A stretch of 64,000 nucleotides of DNA. It comes from CALBPI01 sp039821605. GTDB lineage: Bacteria; Pseudomonadota; Gammaproteobacteria; Steroidobacterales; Woeseiaceae. Of the stretch, positions 51,512-60,571 are shown piece after piece. Both the position numbers and the translations under genes were made by a program. The DNA lies in contig JBCBNV010000001.1 of assembly GCA_039821605.1 (NCBI GenBank), positions 186,001 through 250,000 of the forward strand, in the 5' to 3' direction. The notes below the pieces were generated by a model. That model was not told the DNA's origin. It did not search any database and was given only the letters and a program-made list of their open reading frames with translations. The stretch's first letter is position 1. Every line of letters begins with the position of its first letter.

Positions 51512-51624
51512 CGTCATCGCGAGGCGGCGTAGCCGCCGCGGCGATCTTCCAACGCAGTGGAAACGTTCACGACTACGATGGCGTCAAGAGATTGCCGCGG
51601 GCACTTTGTGCCCTCGCAATGACA
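51512..51624. repeat. 113-bp palindromic repeat element, copy 2
   Basis: Same length, termini (CGTCATCGCGAGG to CCTCGCAATGAC) and internal blocks (GTGGAAACGTT, CAAGAGATTGCCGCGGGCAC) as copy 1, with scattered differences in the centre. Confidence 0.85.
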
Positions 51625-51663
51625 CACGCGCTGAGCCGGCGACGCCGGCTCGGTGCGTGTGTC
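51621..51663. other. Long GC hairpin at the 3' end of the E2 gene
   Basis: GACACACGCGCTGAGCCGGC (51621-51640) pairs with GCCGGCTCGGTGCGTGTGTC (51644-51663) with two internal mismatches. The right arm includes the first bases of the E2 stop codon. It lacks a T tract on the E2 side, so it may stabilise the 3' end or act as a weak terminator. Confidence 0.55.
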
Positions 51664-52891
51664 ACATGAACATCGTGGCCGGGTATTCGATGTAGCCCTT
51701 GATCACGCGCACCATGTCGGCGGCGTCGTAGCCGTCGACGAAGCGGTGATCGAATGACACCGACAGGTTCATCATCGTTCGGATCGTGATTTGCCCGTCG
51801 ATGACGACTGGGCGGTCGACGGCCTTGTTCACGCCAATGATGCCGACCTCGGGGGCGTTGATGACAGGCGTCGTGACGATGCCGCCCAACGGCCCCAGGC
51901 TCGTGATCGTGATGCTCGAGCCCGTGAGCTGCGCCTTGGTGGCCTTGCCGTTGCGTGCGAGCTCCGAGAGCTCTCGCACTTCGCCCGCAAGTTGCCAAAC
52001 GTCCTTGGCCTGGGCCTGACGAATCACAGGCACCTTGAGGCCGTCATCCGTCTGCGTTGCGATCCCCACGTGCAATGCCTTGTGGCGCACGACAACTTCG
52101 CGATCCCCGTCGTAGGTCGCGTTGCACTGCGGGAAGTCCTCGAGCGTCTTTGCGAGCGCCGTGATCAGCAGCGGCAGAAACGTGAGCTTGGGCTGTCCCT
52201 CGCGGCGGTTGTCGTTGAGGTGGCGGCGCAGCGCTTCGAACTGCGTCACGTCGATTTCGTCGACATACGTGAAATGCGGGATGTTGCGCTTGCTCTCGCT
52301 CATCTTCTTGGCGATGACACGGCGCACGCCGATGACCTTGATCTCTTCGACCTCGTCGGTCTCGCGCGTCGACGGCGCGGGTGCGGCGCCGCCGACCCGG
52401 CCGCCACTCGCAATGAATGCCTCGAGGTCGCGCGCCAGCACGCGACCGCGTGCGCCGCTGCCCGGGACGTCTGCCAGGTCGATGCCAGCCTTCTTGGCGC
52501 GCGCGCGAACGGCAGGCGAGGTCATGACGCGGCCGCGCTTCCTGGCCGGCGCTGCGGGTGCTGCCGCGGGCGCCTGGGCAGCGGGCGCGGTGGCCGGTGC
52601 CTCGGCATCCGATTCTGCTGATGCGGGCGCGTCGGCCGTGCCGGCCTCACCTGCGACATCGAACACGATGAGGTTGGTGCCCACTGCCACGATGTCGCCC
52701 GGGTCTCCGTGCAGCGACGCGACGCGGCCCGTCACGGGCGCGGATACTTCCACGGCGGCCTTGTCGGTCATCATGTCGACGATGACATCGTCTTCGTTAA
52801 CGCTGTCGCCGACCTTGACGTGCCACTCGCCGATCTCTGCCTCGACCGTGCCTTCGCCGAGGTCCGGCAGCTTGAATACGTACTGGCTCAT
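51662..52891 (-). CDS. Branched-chain 2-oxoacid dehydrogenase E2 (dihydrolipoyl acyltransferase)
   Basis: The protein has 409 residues from ATG 52889-52891. A single lipoyl domain with K44 (MMTDKAAVEV) is followed by an Ala/Pro-rich linker, a peripheral-subunit-binding domain (TSPAVRARAKKAGIDLADV) and the catalytic domain ending with SFDHRFVDGYDAADMV (active-site His and Asp). The order with E1a and E1b and the sequence style favour the branched-chain complex over pyruvate dehydrogenase. E3 (lpd) is not in this cluster. The start is 2 nt after the E1b stop. Confidence 0.9.
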   Translation of the reverse strand: MSQYVFKLPDLGEGTVEAEIGEWHVKVGDSVNEDDVIVDMMTDKAAVEVSAPVTGRVASLHGDPGDIVAVGTNLIVFDVAGEAGTADAPASAESDAEAPATAPAAQAPAAAPAAPARKRGRVMTSPAVRARAKKAGIDLADVPGSGARGRVLARDLEAFIASGGRVGGAAPAPSTRETDEVEEIKVIGVRRVIAKKMSESKRNIPHFTYVDEIDVTQFEALRRHLNDNRREGQPKLTFLPLLITALAKTLEDFPQCNATYDGDREVVVRHKALHVGIATQTDDGLKVPVIRQAQAKDVWQLAGEVRELSELARNGKATKAQLTGSSITITSLGPLGGIVTTPVINAPEVGIIGVNKAVDRPVVIDGQITIRTMMNLSVSFDHRFVDGYDAADMVRVIKGYIEYPATMFM

Positions 52892-52893
52892 AC

Positions 52894-53907
52894 CTAGTCC
52901 TCGAGCACGCGCTCGAGCGCGTTGATGAAGCGTTTCTGGCCCGGGAAGTAGTCCCACTCGAAGGCGTGCGGGTAGGGCGTGTCCCAACCCGTCACACGCA
53001 GAATCGGCGCTTCAAGTGCATAGAAGCAGTGTTCCTGAATGCTGGCCGACAGCTCCGCGCCGTAGCCGCAAAAACGCGTCGCCTCGTGTGCGATCAGGCA
53101 GCGCCCGGTCTTGTTGACGGACTCAACGATGGTGTCGATGTCGAGCGGCAGCAATGATCGCACGTCGATTATCTCGGCATCGACCTCAGCCGCTTTGGCC
53201 GCAGCCTGTGCGACATGCACCATGGTGCCGTAGGTGACGATCGTGACGTCAGAGCCCTGCTCGATGACGTTCGCCTTGCCGATGGGCACCGTGAAGTAGC
53301 CCTCAGGCACATCACCTTGCGCGTGCGACGACCAGCCCACGGCGGGCTTGTCGGGGTCGCCATCGAACGGACCGTTGTAGATGCGCTTGGGCTCAAAGAA
53401 CACAACCGGGTCATCGTTCTCGATCGAGGCCAGCAGCAGGCCTTTGGCGTCGTAGGGGTTCGACGGCATCACGACCTGAATCCCCGACACGTGCGCGAAA
53501 ATGCCTTCGGGGCTCTGCGAGTGCGTTTGTCCGCCGCGGATGCCGCCACCGCAGGGCGTGCGGATCGTCATCGGCGCGGCGAAGTCGCCAGCGCTGCGGT
53601 AGCGAATGCGCGCAAGCTCACTGACGACCTGGTCGAAACCCGGGTAGATGTAGTCGGCGAACTGAATTTCCGCCACGGGGCGAAGGCCATTGACGGCCAT
53701 GCCGATGGCGGTGCCGATGATGCCGCCCTCCGCGATCGGTGTGTCGATGCAACGGTGTTCGCCGTACTTGCGCTGCAAGCCGTCGGTGCAGCGGAACACG
53801 CCGCCGAAGTAGCCGACGTCCTCGCCCATGACAATCACGTGCGGGTCGCGGTCCATTGCGATGTCCATCGCTGAATTCAGCGCCTGGATCATGTTCATTT
53901 TGGCCAA
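52894..53907 (-). CDS. Branched-chain 2-oxoacid dehydrogenase E1 beta subunit
   Basis: The protein has 337 residues from TTG 53905-53907, which has a GGAG 9 nt upstream; ATG at 53896-53898 is too far from it. Marks are MIQALNSAMDIAM, VMGEDVGYFGGVFRCTDGL, DTPIAEGGIIGTAIGMA, QFADYIYPGFDQ and HSQSPEGIFAHVSG. With E1 alpha it forms the thiamine-diphosphate decarboxylase for the oxo acids of leucine, isoleucine and valine. Confidence 0.92.
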   Translation of the reverse strand: MAKMNMIQALNSAMDIAMDRDPHVIVMGEDVGYFGGVFRCTDGLQRKYGEHRCIDTPIAEGGIIGTAIGMAVNGLRPVAEIQFADYIYPGFDQVVSELARIRYRSAGDFAAPMTIRTPCGGGIRGGQTHSQSPEGIFAHVSGIQVVMPSNPYDAKGLLLASIENDDPVVFFEPKRIYNGPFDGDPDKPAVGWSSHAQGDVPEGYFTVPIGKANVIEQGSDVTIVTYGTMVHVAQAAAKAAEVDAEIIDVRSLLPLDIDTIVESVNKTGRCLIAHEATRFCGYGAELSASIQEHCFYALEAPILRVTGWDTPYPHAFEWDYFPGQKRFINALERVLED

Positions 53908-53940
53908 GACTTGGGTCTCCGTATCTCTGGCGCGCGGGCG

Positions 53941-55185
53941 TTAGCCCGACTGCTTCTCGCGACGCCACTCGTCGCGCTGGTGCTTCAGGTGCTCGGGCAT
54001 GTCCTTGAAGATGTCTTCGAACATGAGCGAGGCGTCGAGGAACGGGCCTTCGTTGAGCATCCCGTAGCTCGTCGCTTCCTTCCAGCAGGCGGCCACGTGC
54101 TCGGTGAGCTCGGCCTCGAGCGATTCATGGCGTGCGTCCGACCAGTCGCCATTGGCAATCAGGTACTGTTTGAGACGCTCGATGGGGTCACCGAGCGGGA
54201 ATTCGGCTCCCTCGTCCTTGGGCCGGTAGCGCGACGGGTCGTCACTCGTAGAGTGCGCCCCGGCGCGGTAGGTGACCAGCTCGATGAGCGTCGGGCCCGC
54301 ACCTGCTCGGGCACGCTCCGCGGCCCACTGCGTGACCGCGTGCACGGCCAGGAAGTCGTTGCCGTCGACGCGCAGACCGGCGATGCCGTACCCCGGGCCG
54401 CGCGCCGCGAACGTCTGCGATTCGCCGCCCGCGAAGGCCTGGAAGGTCGAGATCGCGTACTGGTTATTGACGACGTTGAGCAGCACGGGCGCCTGGTAGA
54501 CGCTCGCGAAGGTGACTGCGTGGTGGAAGTCGGCCTCGGCCGTCGTGCCGTCGCCGATCCAGGCCGCGGCCACGTGGCCTTCGCCCTTGATCGCCGAGGC
54601 CATGGCCCAGCCTACGGCCTGCGGGTACTGCGTGCCGAGGTTGCCCGAAATAGAGAACAGCTTGTCGGCGGCCGAGTGGTACATGACGGGAAGCTGGCGG
54701 CCCTTGCACATGTCACGCGTATTCGAGAGGCACTGCGACATGAGGTCCGTCAGGTTCAGGCCGCGCGCGATGAACAGACCCTGGTTGCGGTAAGAGGGGA
54801 ACAGCATGTCGCCAGGCTTGAGTGCCATGGCCTGTGCGACCGACACGGCTTCCTCGCCCGTCGACTTCACGTAGAACGAAATCTTGCCCTGACGCTGTAC
54901 GCGCTGCATACGCTCGTCGAAGATGCGCGTGAGCAACATGTGGCGCAGGCCGACCTGCAGTTCCTTGGCATCGAGATGCGGGTCCCAGGGGCCTTTGGCT
55001 TCATGGTTGTCGTCGAGGACACGCACGAGCCCGTTGGCCAGCGGCACGGTGTCGGCGACACGCGCGTTTGCGTCGGGACGCGGCATCGCGCCGGCCGGCG
55101 ACAGCGGCAGGTAGGAAAAATCGGGTGCGTCCCCAGGGCGCGCAGGCGCCTTGGGCACATGCAGTCGGGACTGCTTGCTGGCCAT
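53941..55185 (-). CDS. Branched-chain 2-oxoacid dehydrogenase E1 alpha subunit
   Basis: The protein has 414 residues from ATG 55183-55185 with GGGGAG upstream. The thiamine-diphosphate motif runs from GDGTTAEADFHHAV to NNQYAIST, and the phosphorylation-loop region YRAGAHSTSDDPSRYR is typical of the branched-chain enzyme. The N-terminal extension of about 60 residues is like that of Pseudomonas BkdA1 (about 410 aa). It is first in the E1a-E1b-E2 operon; 33 nt separate it from E1b. Confidence 0.93.
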   Translation of the reverse strand: MASKQSRLHVPKAPARPGDAPDFSYLPLSPAGAMPRPDANARVADTVPLANGLVRVLDDNHEAKGPWDPHLDAKELQVGLRHMLLTRIFDERMQRVQRQGKISFYVKSTGEEAVSVAQAMALKPGDMLFPSYRNQGLFIARGLNLTDLMSQCLSNTRDMCKGRQLPVMYHSAADKLFSISGNLGTQYPQAVGWAMASAIKGEGHVAAAWIGDGTTAEADFHHAVTFASVYQAPVLLNVVNNQYAISTFQAFAGGESQTFAARGPGYGIAGLRVDGNDFLAVHAVTQWAAERARAGAGPTLIELVTYRAGAHSTSDDPSRYRPKDEGAEFPLGDPIERLKQYLIANGDWSDARHESLEAELTEHVAACWKEATSYGMLNEGPFLDASLMFEDIFKDMPEHLKHQRDEWRREKQSG

Positions 55186-55301
55186 GTTCTGGAGTCTCCC
55201 CTGGAGCTCGGCAGGCGGCTGCCGGCCGATTAGTTTCTAACGAAACAGTATAGCCGATTGCGGCGACCCGCGCAGTGACGGGCCGCACGCACCTGGCACA
55301 C

Positions 55302-56741
55302 CTAGTCGCCGTCGATTGTCGCTTTGACTTCGACCGCGACGTCCACGAATTGTCCCACCCACTCCGTGTCCGCCCACTCGCCCGTTCCCACGCCAAGCGC
55401 GAGGCGGTCGAGACGGGATGTGCCGATCAGCGTGCGCACAGCGCCGTCCGCCACAACGCTGAAAACAAAGGTGACCGGGCGCTCGACGCCCTTCACCACA
55501 AGCGTGCTGTCGGCCACGAAGCTGTCGCCATCGGCGCGGATCGAGCCGGTGACAAACCGCACCTCGGGAAAGCGCCCGGCATCGAAAAACTCGGCGTCCT
55601 GAAGCGTGCTGTCACGATCGTCATCGCGTGTGTCGACGCCTGCGACGCGAATCGCGACATCGAAGCCGCTGGTCTCGAGCGCATCCTCGGCGAAGCGCAT
55701 GTCGGCCGTCCAGTCGTTCCAGCGGCCCGTGAAGGGTGCGCCGGCCTGTTCGGCCGTGAACGTGATCGAGCTCGAAGCGTAGTCGACATTCCAGACGGGC
55801 GCCGTTGCCGGTGCGGGTGGCTCGGGCTCGATCGCGGGCTCGGGCTCGGGATCCGGTTCGGTGGCAACCGTCTCGGATGGCGCTGGCGTCGGCTCGGCGG
55901 TGTCTGTCACCGTTTCATTGGCATCGGGCGTTGTCTCGGGTGTCGAAACCTCAGGCTCGCCAGCGGCCACCGCAGGCTCGACGGGTGCTGACCCTTCAAT
56001 CACGGGATCGTCCTGAGCAGGTTCGTCCGGAACGGGTTCGTCCTGAACCGTTGCTGCGACAACGGGCGTGGCCGGGGTCGATGCGGCCGCCGGCTCGGCG
56101 CTGGCTGACCCGCCGACGCGCGCCAGCGTGACCACACCCGCCACGATGACGATTGCGAACAGGCTGTAGGACACGGCCGAGCTCATGCGGCGCAGCACAT
56201 CGTCGCGGTCGAGAAAATGGTGTTTGCAGGCCGCCAGGATGTGCAGCACAGCCACCGCCAACAGCAGCCTGCCGAGAACTTCGTGGGTCGAATGCATGGC
56301 GCTGCGCCAGGCTTTCGAAGGTTCGATGAGATCGGGCCACGTGAACACGCCAAACCAGCTCACGCTGTAAGCCGCGGCGGAGGAGAGCAGCCAGCCCGAA
56401 ATCGGCATCGCGAAGATGAGCGCGTACAGCGACCAATGGCTGACATGCGATGCCGTCTGCTGCCAGTTGGGCATGCCCGCGGGAAGTCGAGGCGGCGTCT
56501 TGATGAAGCGCCAGCTGACGCGCAGCACGGCCAGCGCCAGCACCGTCATGCCGACCGACTTGTGGTTCGCGAGCAGGGCCAGCGCACGCAGAAGCTCGCC
56601 GCCGTCCTCGGCCATCTCGCCCAGCTTGGCGAGGACGAACTGCAGGACGATGAGGCCCGCGATGGACCAGTGGAAGAATCGGGCGACGCCGCCGTAGCGC
56701 GCCTTCTGCGTGCCCGACGGCGCGCCCGAGCCCGTCGTCAT
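55302..56741 (-). CDS. Cytochrome b561 fused to a YceI domain
   Basis: The protein has 479 residues. Residues about 15-185 are a four-helix cytochrome b561 domain with the haem histidines in FFHWSIAG, NHKSVGM, HVSHWSLYA and MHSTHEVLG. A further membrane segment (about 190-210) leads to a linker of about 115 residues rich in Pro, Glu, Ala, Thr and Val, and then a periplasmic YceI domain (about 325-479; WNVDYASSSITFTAEQAG, DAEFFDAGRFPEVRFVTGSI, VVKGVERPVTFVF). YceI domains bind isoprenoid lipids such as polyprenyl quinones. The fusion would place a lipid or quinone carrier beside a b-type cytochrome. It starts inside the stop of the yceI gene (TAATG). Confidence 0.9.
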   Translation of the reverse strand: MTTGSGAPSGTQKARYGGVARFFHWSIAGLIVLQFVLAKLGEMAEDGGELLRALALLANHKSVGMTVLALAVLRVSWRFIKTPPRLPAGMPNWQQTASHVSHWSLYALIFAMPISGWLLSSAAAYSVSWFGVFTWPDLIEPSKAWRSAMHSTHEVLGRLLLAVAVLHILAACKHHFLDRDDVLRRMSSAVSYSLFAIVIVAGVVTLARVGGSASAEPAAASTPATPVVAATVQDEPVPDEPAQDDPVIEGSAPVEPAVAAGEPEVSTPETTPDANETVTDTAEPTPAPSETVATEPDPEPEPAIEPEPPAPATAPVWNVDYASSSITFTAEQAGAPFTGRWNDWTADMRFAEDALETSGFDVAIRVAGVDTRDDDRDSTLQDAEFFDAGRFPEVRFVTGSIRADGDSFVADSTLVVKGVERPVTFVFSVVADGAVRTLIGTSRLDRLALGVGTGEWADTEWVGQFVDVAVEVKATIDGD

Positions 56742-57346
56742 TAGCCGGCTTCGGTGTTGAGCTCGACCTGGATGTTGAGCTCGACCTCATCGGTGACGGC
56801 CGGGGCGTACTTGCCCAGGTCCCAGTCTGAGCGATTCAGCCTGGCGCTGGCGCTGATGCCGATCGTCGGTTTCTTGTTGAAGGGGTGCGGGCCCGCCTTG
56901 TTGACCGTGGCGTCGAGCGTCACGGGCTTCGTGATGCCCTTGATCGTGAGATCACCCGTGACGGCCATGCTGTTGTCACCCGTCATTTCGATGTCGGTGG
57001 CGACAAAGGTGATGTCGGGGTTGGCCGCGACGCCAAACCAGTCATCGCTGGTCAGGTGACCGTTGTAGACCTCGACCTGGCTGTCGATGCTGGCCGCGTC
57101 GATGTCGACCTTGACCGCGCTGGCTGTGATGTCTTGTTGGTTGAGTTCCAGCGTGACGTCAAAGCTGTTGAAGCCCACGACAGGGCGCGAGAAGCCCAGG
57201 TGCGTGTAGCTGAAGTTGATATAGCCGTGGGTCGGGTCGAGCTTGTAGGTGCCGGCGGGCACGCCGTCCAGGGGGCCAGCGTTGGCAGTGCCGGCCAGAG
57301 CGAGCCCGGCAAGCGGTGCGATCAATAGGGTCTTCACGGTGTTCAT
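56741..57346 (-). CDS. Periplasmic YceI-family protein
   Basis: The protein has 201 residues from ATG 57344-57346 with AAGGAA upstream. A signal peptide (MNTVKTLLIAPLAGLALAGTANA) is followed by one YceI lipocalin-like domain (YKLDPTHGYINFSYTHLGFSR, DWFGVAANPDITFVATDIEM, LTIKGITKPVTLDATV). It should bind a long isoprenoid in the periplasm. It shares one base with the following b561-YceI gene, so the two YceI domains are made together. Confidence 0.93.
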   Translation of the reverse strand: MNTVKTLLIAPLAGLALAGTANAGPLDGVPAGTYKLDPTHGYINFSYTHLGFSRPVVGFNSFDVTLELNQQDITASAVKVDIDAASIDSQVEVYNGHLTSDDWFGVAANPDITFVATDIEMTGDNSMAVTGDLTIKGITKPVTLDATVNKAGPHPFNKKPTIGISASARLNRSDWDLGKYAPAVTDEVELNIQVELNTEAG

Positions 57347-57465
57347 GGCGCGTTCCTTGATTGTTCGGCGCAAGTGCGCCGGGGCCAATAACAGAAGAGC
57401 CAGGCAACGCTACACGCGTCCCAGGCTCCGTTCGATTCACTTTTTCTGACCGTCCCCGAGCAGGA

Positions 57466-57471
57466 ATTATA
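57466..57471 (-). promoter_or_regulatory. Candidate -10 box for yceI-cyt b561
   Basis: On the minus strand this reads TATAAT exactly, 120 nt before the yceI start. No good -35 box lies at 16-18 bp, so this is only a suggestion. Confidence 0.3.
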
Positions 57472-57492
57472 ACAGAGCACAAGGGCGTCGCC

Positions 57493-57521
57493 TTGAAGTG
57501 CCCGGGCCATCTATAGATACT
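57493..57521 (+). promoter_or_regulatory. Candidate sigma-70 promoter for pntA
   Basis: TTGAAG (57493-57498) and GATACT (57516-57521) are 17 bp apart, each matching the consensus at 4 of 6 positions. The start of pntA is about 70 nt downstream. Confidence 0.35.
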
Positions 57522-57592
57522 TTGCAGCCGTCCCGGGCCGCCGATCCGCGCGCCCGACCCGTTCCTAAACGGCTTATCCGCAGGAGAATCCG

Positions 57593-59137
57593 ATGAAAAT
57601 TGGCGTACCCGCCGAGGTGTACGACGGCGAAAAGCGCGTCGCCATGACCCCAGACGTCGTGGGGCTCGTGCACAAACTCGGATTTGAACTTGCGGTCGAA
57701 GCCGGCGCAGGCGCCGCGGCCACGTTCCCCGACGAGGCCTACCACCAGGCCGGTGCCGAGCTGATCGAGGGCAGCGACGCGTTGTTTGAGTCGGCCGACA
57801 TCCTGCTCAAGGTGCGCGCACCCGAAGACAGCGAGATCGAGAAGCTGCGCGAAGGCCAGACACTGATCGGTTTCATCTGGCCCGCCCAGAACCCCGAGCT
57901 CATGGACAAGCTCGCGGCCAAGGGCGTCAACGTGCTGGCCATGGACAGTGTGCCGCGCATTTCGCGTGCACAGAAGATGGATGCACTGAGCTCGATGGCC
58001 AACATCGGCGGCTACCGCGCCATGGTCGAGGCCGCGCAGCACTTCGGCCGATTCTTCACGGGGCAGATTACGGCTGCGGGCAAGATTCCGCCGGCCAAGG
58101 TGCTCGTTATCGGCGCCGGTGTCGCCGGGTTGTCGGCAATCGGTACGGCCAAGAGCATGGGCGCCATCGTGCGTGCCTTTGACACGCGCCCCGAAGTGGC
58201 CGAGCAGGTCGAGAGCATGGACGCCGAGTTTCTCATGCTCGACTTCGAAGACGATGAGGACGGCAGCGGCGAGGGCGGTTACGCCAAGACCATGAGCAAG
58301 GCGTTCATCGACGCCGAGATGGCGCTGTTCGCGGAGCAGGCCAAGGAAGTCGACATCATCGTCACCACGGCGCTGATTCCGGGCAAGCCCGCGCCCAAGC
58401 TCATCACCGAGGAGATGGTTGCCTCGATGAAAGAGGGCAGCGTCATCGTCGATCTGGCTGCCGAGCAGGGCGGCAATTGCGAGCTCACGGAGCCGCACGA
58501 GGTCGTCAAGCGCCACGGCGTGACGATTATTGGCTACACGGATCTGCCGAGTCGGCTCGCGGCCCAGTCCAGCCAGCTCTACGCCACAAACCTGCGCCAC
58601 CTGCTCACGGACCTGACGCCCGAGAAGGACGGCAACATCGTCATCGACATGGAAGACGAAGTGATTCGGGGCGCCACGGTCATCAATGCCGGCGAAATCA
58701 CCTGGCCGCCACCGGCGCCGAAACTCTCGGCGGCGCCCAAGGCGCCCCCGAAGTTGGCACCCGAGCCTGCGGCCGAACCCGTTCCGGAGAAGCCCAGCGT
58801 GTTCGGCCCCATTGCGGCCATGGGGATCGGTGCCGTGTTGCTGCTCGCCCTGGGCAACGTGGCGCCGCCCTCGTTCATGGCGCACTTCACGGTGTTCGTG
58901 CTGGCCTGTTTCGTCGGCTACATGGTGATCTGGAACGTTACGCCGGCGCTGCACACGCCGCTCATGAGTGTCACCAACGCCATCTCGAGCATCATCGTTA
59001 TCGGCGCGCTGCTGCAGATATCGGGCGGCGGCTTCTGGGTTGTGACACTCGCGTTCCTGGCGCTACTGATCACCAGCATCAACATCTTCGGCGGCTTTGC
59101 GGTCACGCAGCGCATGCTCAGCATGTTCCGCAAGTAG
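57593..59137 (+). CDS. pntA: NAD(P) transhydrogenase subunit alpha
   Basis: The protein has 514 residues from ATG 57593 with AGGAG upstream. The N-terminal domain I binds NAD(H) (MKIGVPAEVYDGEKRVAMTP, KVLVIGAGVAGLSAIGTAKS). After a Pro/Ala-rich linker the C-terminus has four membrane segments (from about residue 405). With PntB it uses the proton gradient to transfer hydride from NADH to NADP. The length and single-chain alpha subunit match E. coli PntA. Confidence 0.95.
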   Translation: MKIGVPAEVYDGEKRVAMTPDVVGLVHKLGFELAVEAGAGAAATFPDEAYHQAGAELIEGSDALFESADILLKVRAPEDSEIEKLREGQTLIGFIWPAQNPELMDKLAAKGVNVLAMDSVPRISRAQKMDALSSMANIGGYRAMVEAAQHFGRFFTGQITAAGKIPPAKVLVIGAGVAGLSAIGTAKSMGAIVRAFDTRPEVAEQVESMDAEFLMLDFEDDEDGSGEGGYAKTMSKAFIDAEMALFAEQAKEVDIIVTTALIPGKPAPKLITEEMVASMKEGSVIVDLAAEQGGNCELTEPHEVVKRHGVTIIGYTDLPSRLAAQSSQLYATNLRHLLTDLTPEKDGNIVIDMEDEVIRGATVINAGEITWPPPAPKLSAAPKAPPKLAPEPAAEPVPEKPSVFGPIAAMGIGAVLLLALGNVAPPSFMAHFTVFVLACFVGYMVIWNVTPALHTPLMSVTNAISSIIVIGALLQISGGGFWVVTLAFLALLITSINIFGGFAVTQRMLSMFRK

Positions 59138-59152
59138 GTCGGGGAGAACAGC

Positions 59153-60553
59153 ATGACTATCGGAATGGTCCAGGCGGCCTACATTATCGCCACGATCCTG
59201 TTCATCCTCGCGCTGGGTGGTCTCAGCAACCAGGAAACGGCGCGTCGCGGCAACCTCTACGGCATGGCCGGTATGGGCATCGCGCTCGTGGCCACGATCT
59301 TCGGCATTGTCGACGGCAACTACGTCCTGCTCGTGCTGGGTGTCGGTGCGGGCGCGGCCATTGGCCTCAAGCTCGCCCGTACCGTGCAAATGACGCAAAT
59401 GCCGGAGCTCGTTGCGATCCTGCACAGCCTTGTGGGCCTGGCGGCCGTGTTCGTCGGCTACGCCACGTTCCTCGATCCGTCGGCCGCGTTCTACGGCGTC
59501 GAGAAGACGATCCACGACATCGAGATCTACATCGGCGTGCTGATCGGCGCATTGACGTTCTCGGGATCCGTCATCGCGTTCGGCAAGCTGTCGGGGCGCA
59601 TCGGCGGTAATCCCGTGCTGCTGCCCGCGCGCCACTGGCTCAACCTCGGCCTGGGCCTCATGGCGATCTGGCTGGGCAGCCTGTTCGTCGAGGGCGCGGC
59701 CGCAGGTGGCGGCTTCTTCCCGCTGTTCTTGATGACCCTGATCGCACTCGCCTTTGGCGTGCACATGGTGGTCGCCATTGGCGGCGCCGACATGCCCGTC
59801 GTCGTATCGATGCTCAACAGCTACTCGGGTTGGGCCGCGTCGGCCACGGGCTTCATGCTGTCGAACGATCTGCTCATCGTGACGGGTGCGCTCGTAGGCA
59901 GCTCGGGCGCGATCCTGTCCTACATCATGTGCCGCGCCATGAACCGCAAGTTCCTGAGTGTCATCGCGGGCGGCTTTGGTACCACCACGGGTGGCGGCGG
60001 CGGCGGTGAGGCCGGCGAGCAGGGCGAAGTGATTCCTGTGCAGGCCGAAGAGGTCTCCGAGATGCTCGCAGCGGCGAAGAACGTGGTCATCGTACCCGGC
60101 TATGGCATGGCCGTGGCGCAGGCCCAGCACACCGTCAACGAGATCACGCGCACACTGCGCGACAAGGGCGTCAATGTGCGCTTTGCCATCCACCCCGTCG
60201 CGGGTCGCATGCCGGGCCACATGAACGTACTGCTGGCCGAGGCGCGCGTGCCTTACGACATCGTGCTGGAGATGGATGAGATCAACGATGATTTCGGCGA
60301 AACGGATGTCAGCGTCGTGATCGGCGCCAATGACATCGTCAACCCGTCCGCGCAGGATGAACCGGACAGCCCCATCGCGGGCATGCCCGTCCTTGAAGTC
60401 TGGAAAGGCAGCACCACTATCGTGTTGAAGCGGAGCATGGCGACGGGATACGCCGGCGTGCAGAACCCGCTGTTCTTCAAGGACAACACGCGCATGCTGT
60501 TCGGTGACGCCAAGCAGACCCTCGACGAGGTTCTGCGAGCCCTTCAGCAGTAG
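59153..60553 (+). CDS. pntB: NAD(P) transhydrogenase subunit beta
   Basis: The protein has 466 residues from ATG 59153, with GGGGAG upstream. The first two thirds is membrane (about nine segments; GRIGGNPVLLPARHWLN, SYSGWAASATGFMLSN), and the last third is the NADP-binding domain III (VIVPGYGMAVAQAQH, IHPVAGRMPGHMNVLLAEA, GANDIVNPSAQDEPDSPIAGMP). It lies 15 nt after pntA. Confidence 0.96.
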   Translation: MTIGMVQAAYIIATILFILALGGLSNQETARRGNLYGMAGMGIALVATIFGIVDGNYVLLVLGVGAGAAIGLKLARTVQMTQMPELVAILHSLVGLAAVFVGYATFLDPSAAFYGVEKTIHDIEIYIGVLIGALTFSGSVIAFGKLSGRIGGNPVLLPARHWLNLGLGLMAIWLGSLFVEGAAAGGGFFPLFLMTLIALAFGVHMVVAIGGADMPVVVSMLNSYSGWAASATGFMLSNDLLIVTGALVGSSGAILSYIMCRAMNRKFLSVIAGGFGTTTGGGGGGEAGEQGEVIPVQAEEVSEMLAAAKNVVIVPGYGMAVAQAQHTVNEITRTLRDKGVNVRFAIHPVAGRMPGHMNVLLAEARVPYDIVLEMDEINDDFGETDVSVVIGANDIVNPSAQDEPDSPIAGMPVLEVWKGSTTIVLKRSMATGYAGVQNPLFFKDNTRMLFGDAKQTLDEVLRALQQ

Positions 60554-60571
60554 CGTCAGACAGGACCCATC

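Larger units (their letters stand above)
51146..51661. repeat. Repeat-filled intergenic region (31-bp array plus two 113-bp elements)
   Basis: This 516-nt gap between convergent hppD and the E2 gene is almost wholly repetitive. Heads beginning CGTCATCGCGAGGCGGCG start at 51199, 51230, 51261, 51292, 51323, then 51450, 51481 and 51512, always 31 bp apart within a group, with a decayed one at 51174. The fifth and last heads continue into full 113-bp elements. Between heads is a conserved filler (AGCCCAGAACAC and variants). No gene is visible. Confidence 0.9.

Noticed and set aside
51199..51540. CRISPR-like array of regular repeats
   Set aside because: The period is only 31 bp and the filler between heads (AGCCCAGAACAC and variants) is itself conserved, so there are no unique spacers; no cas genes are present.
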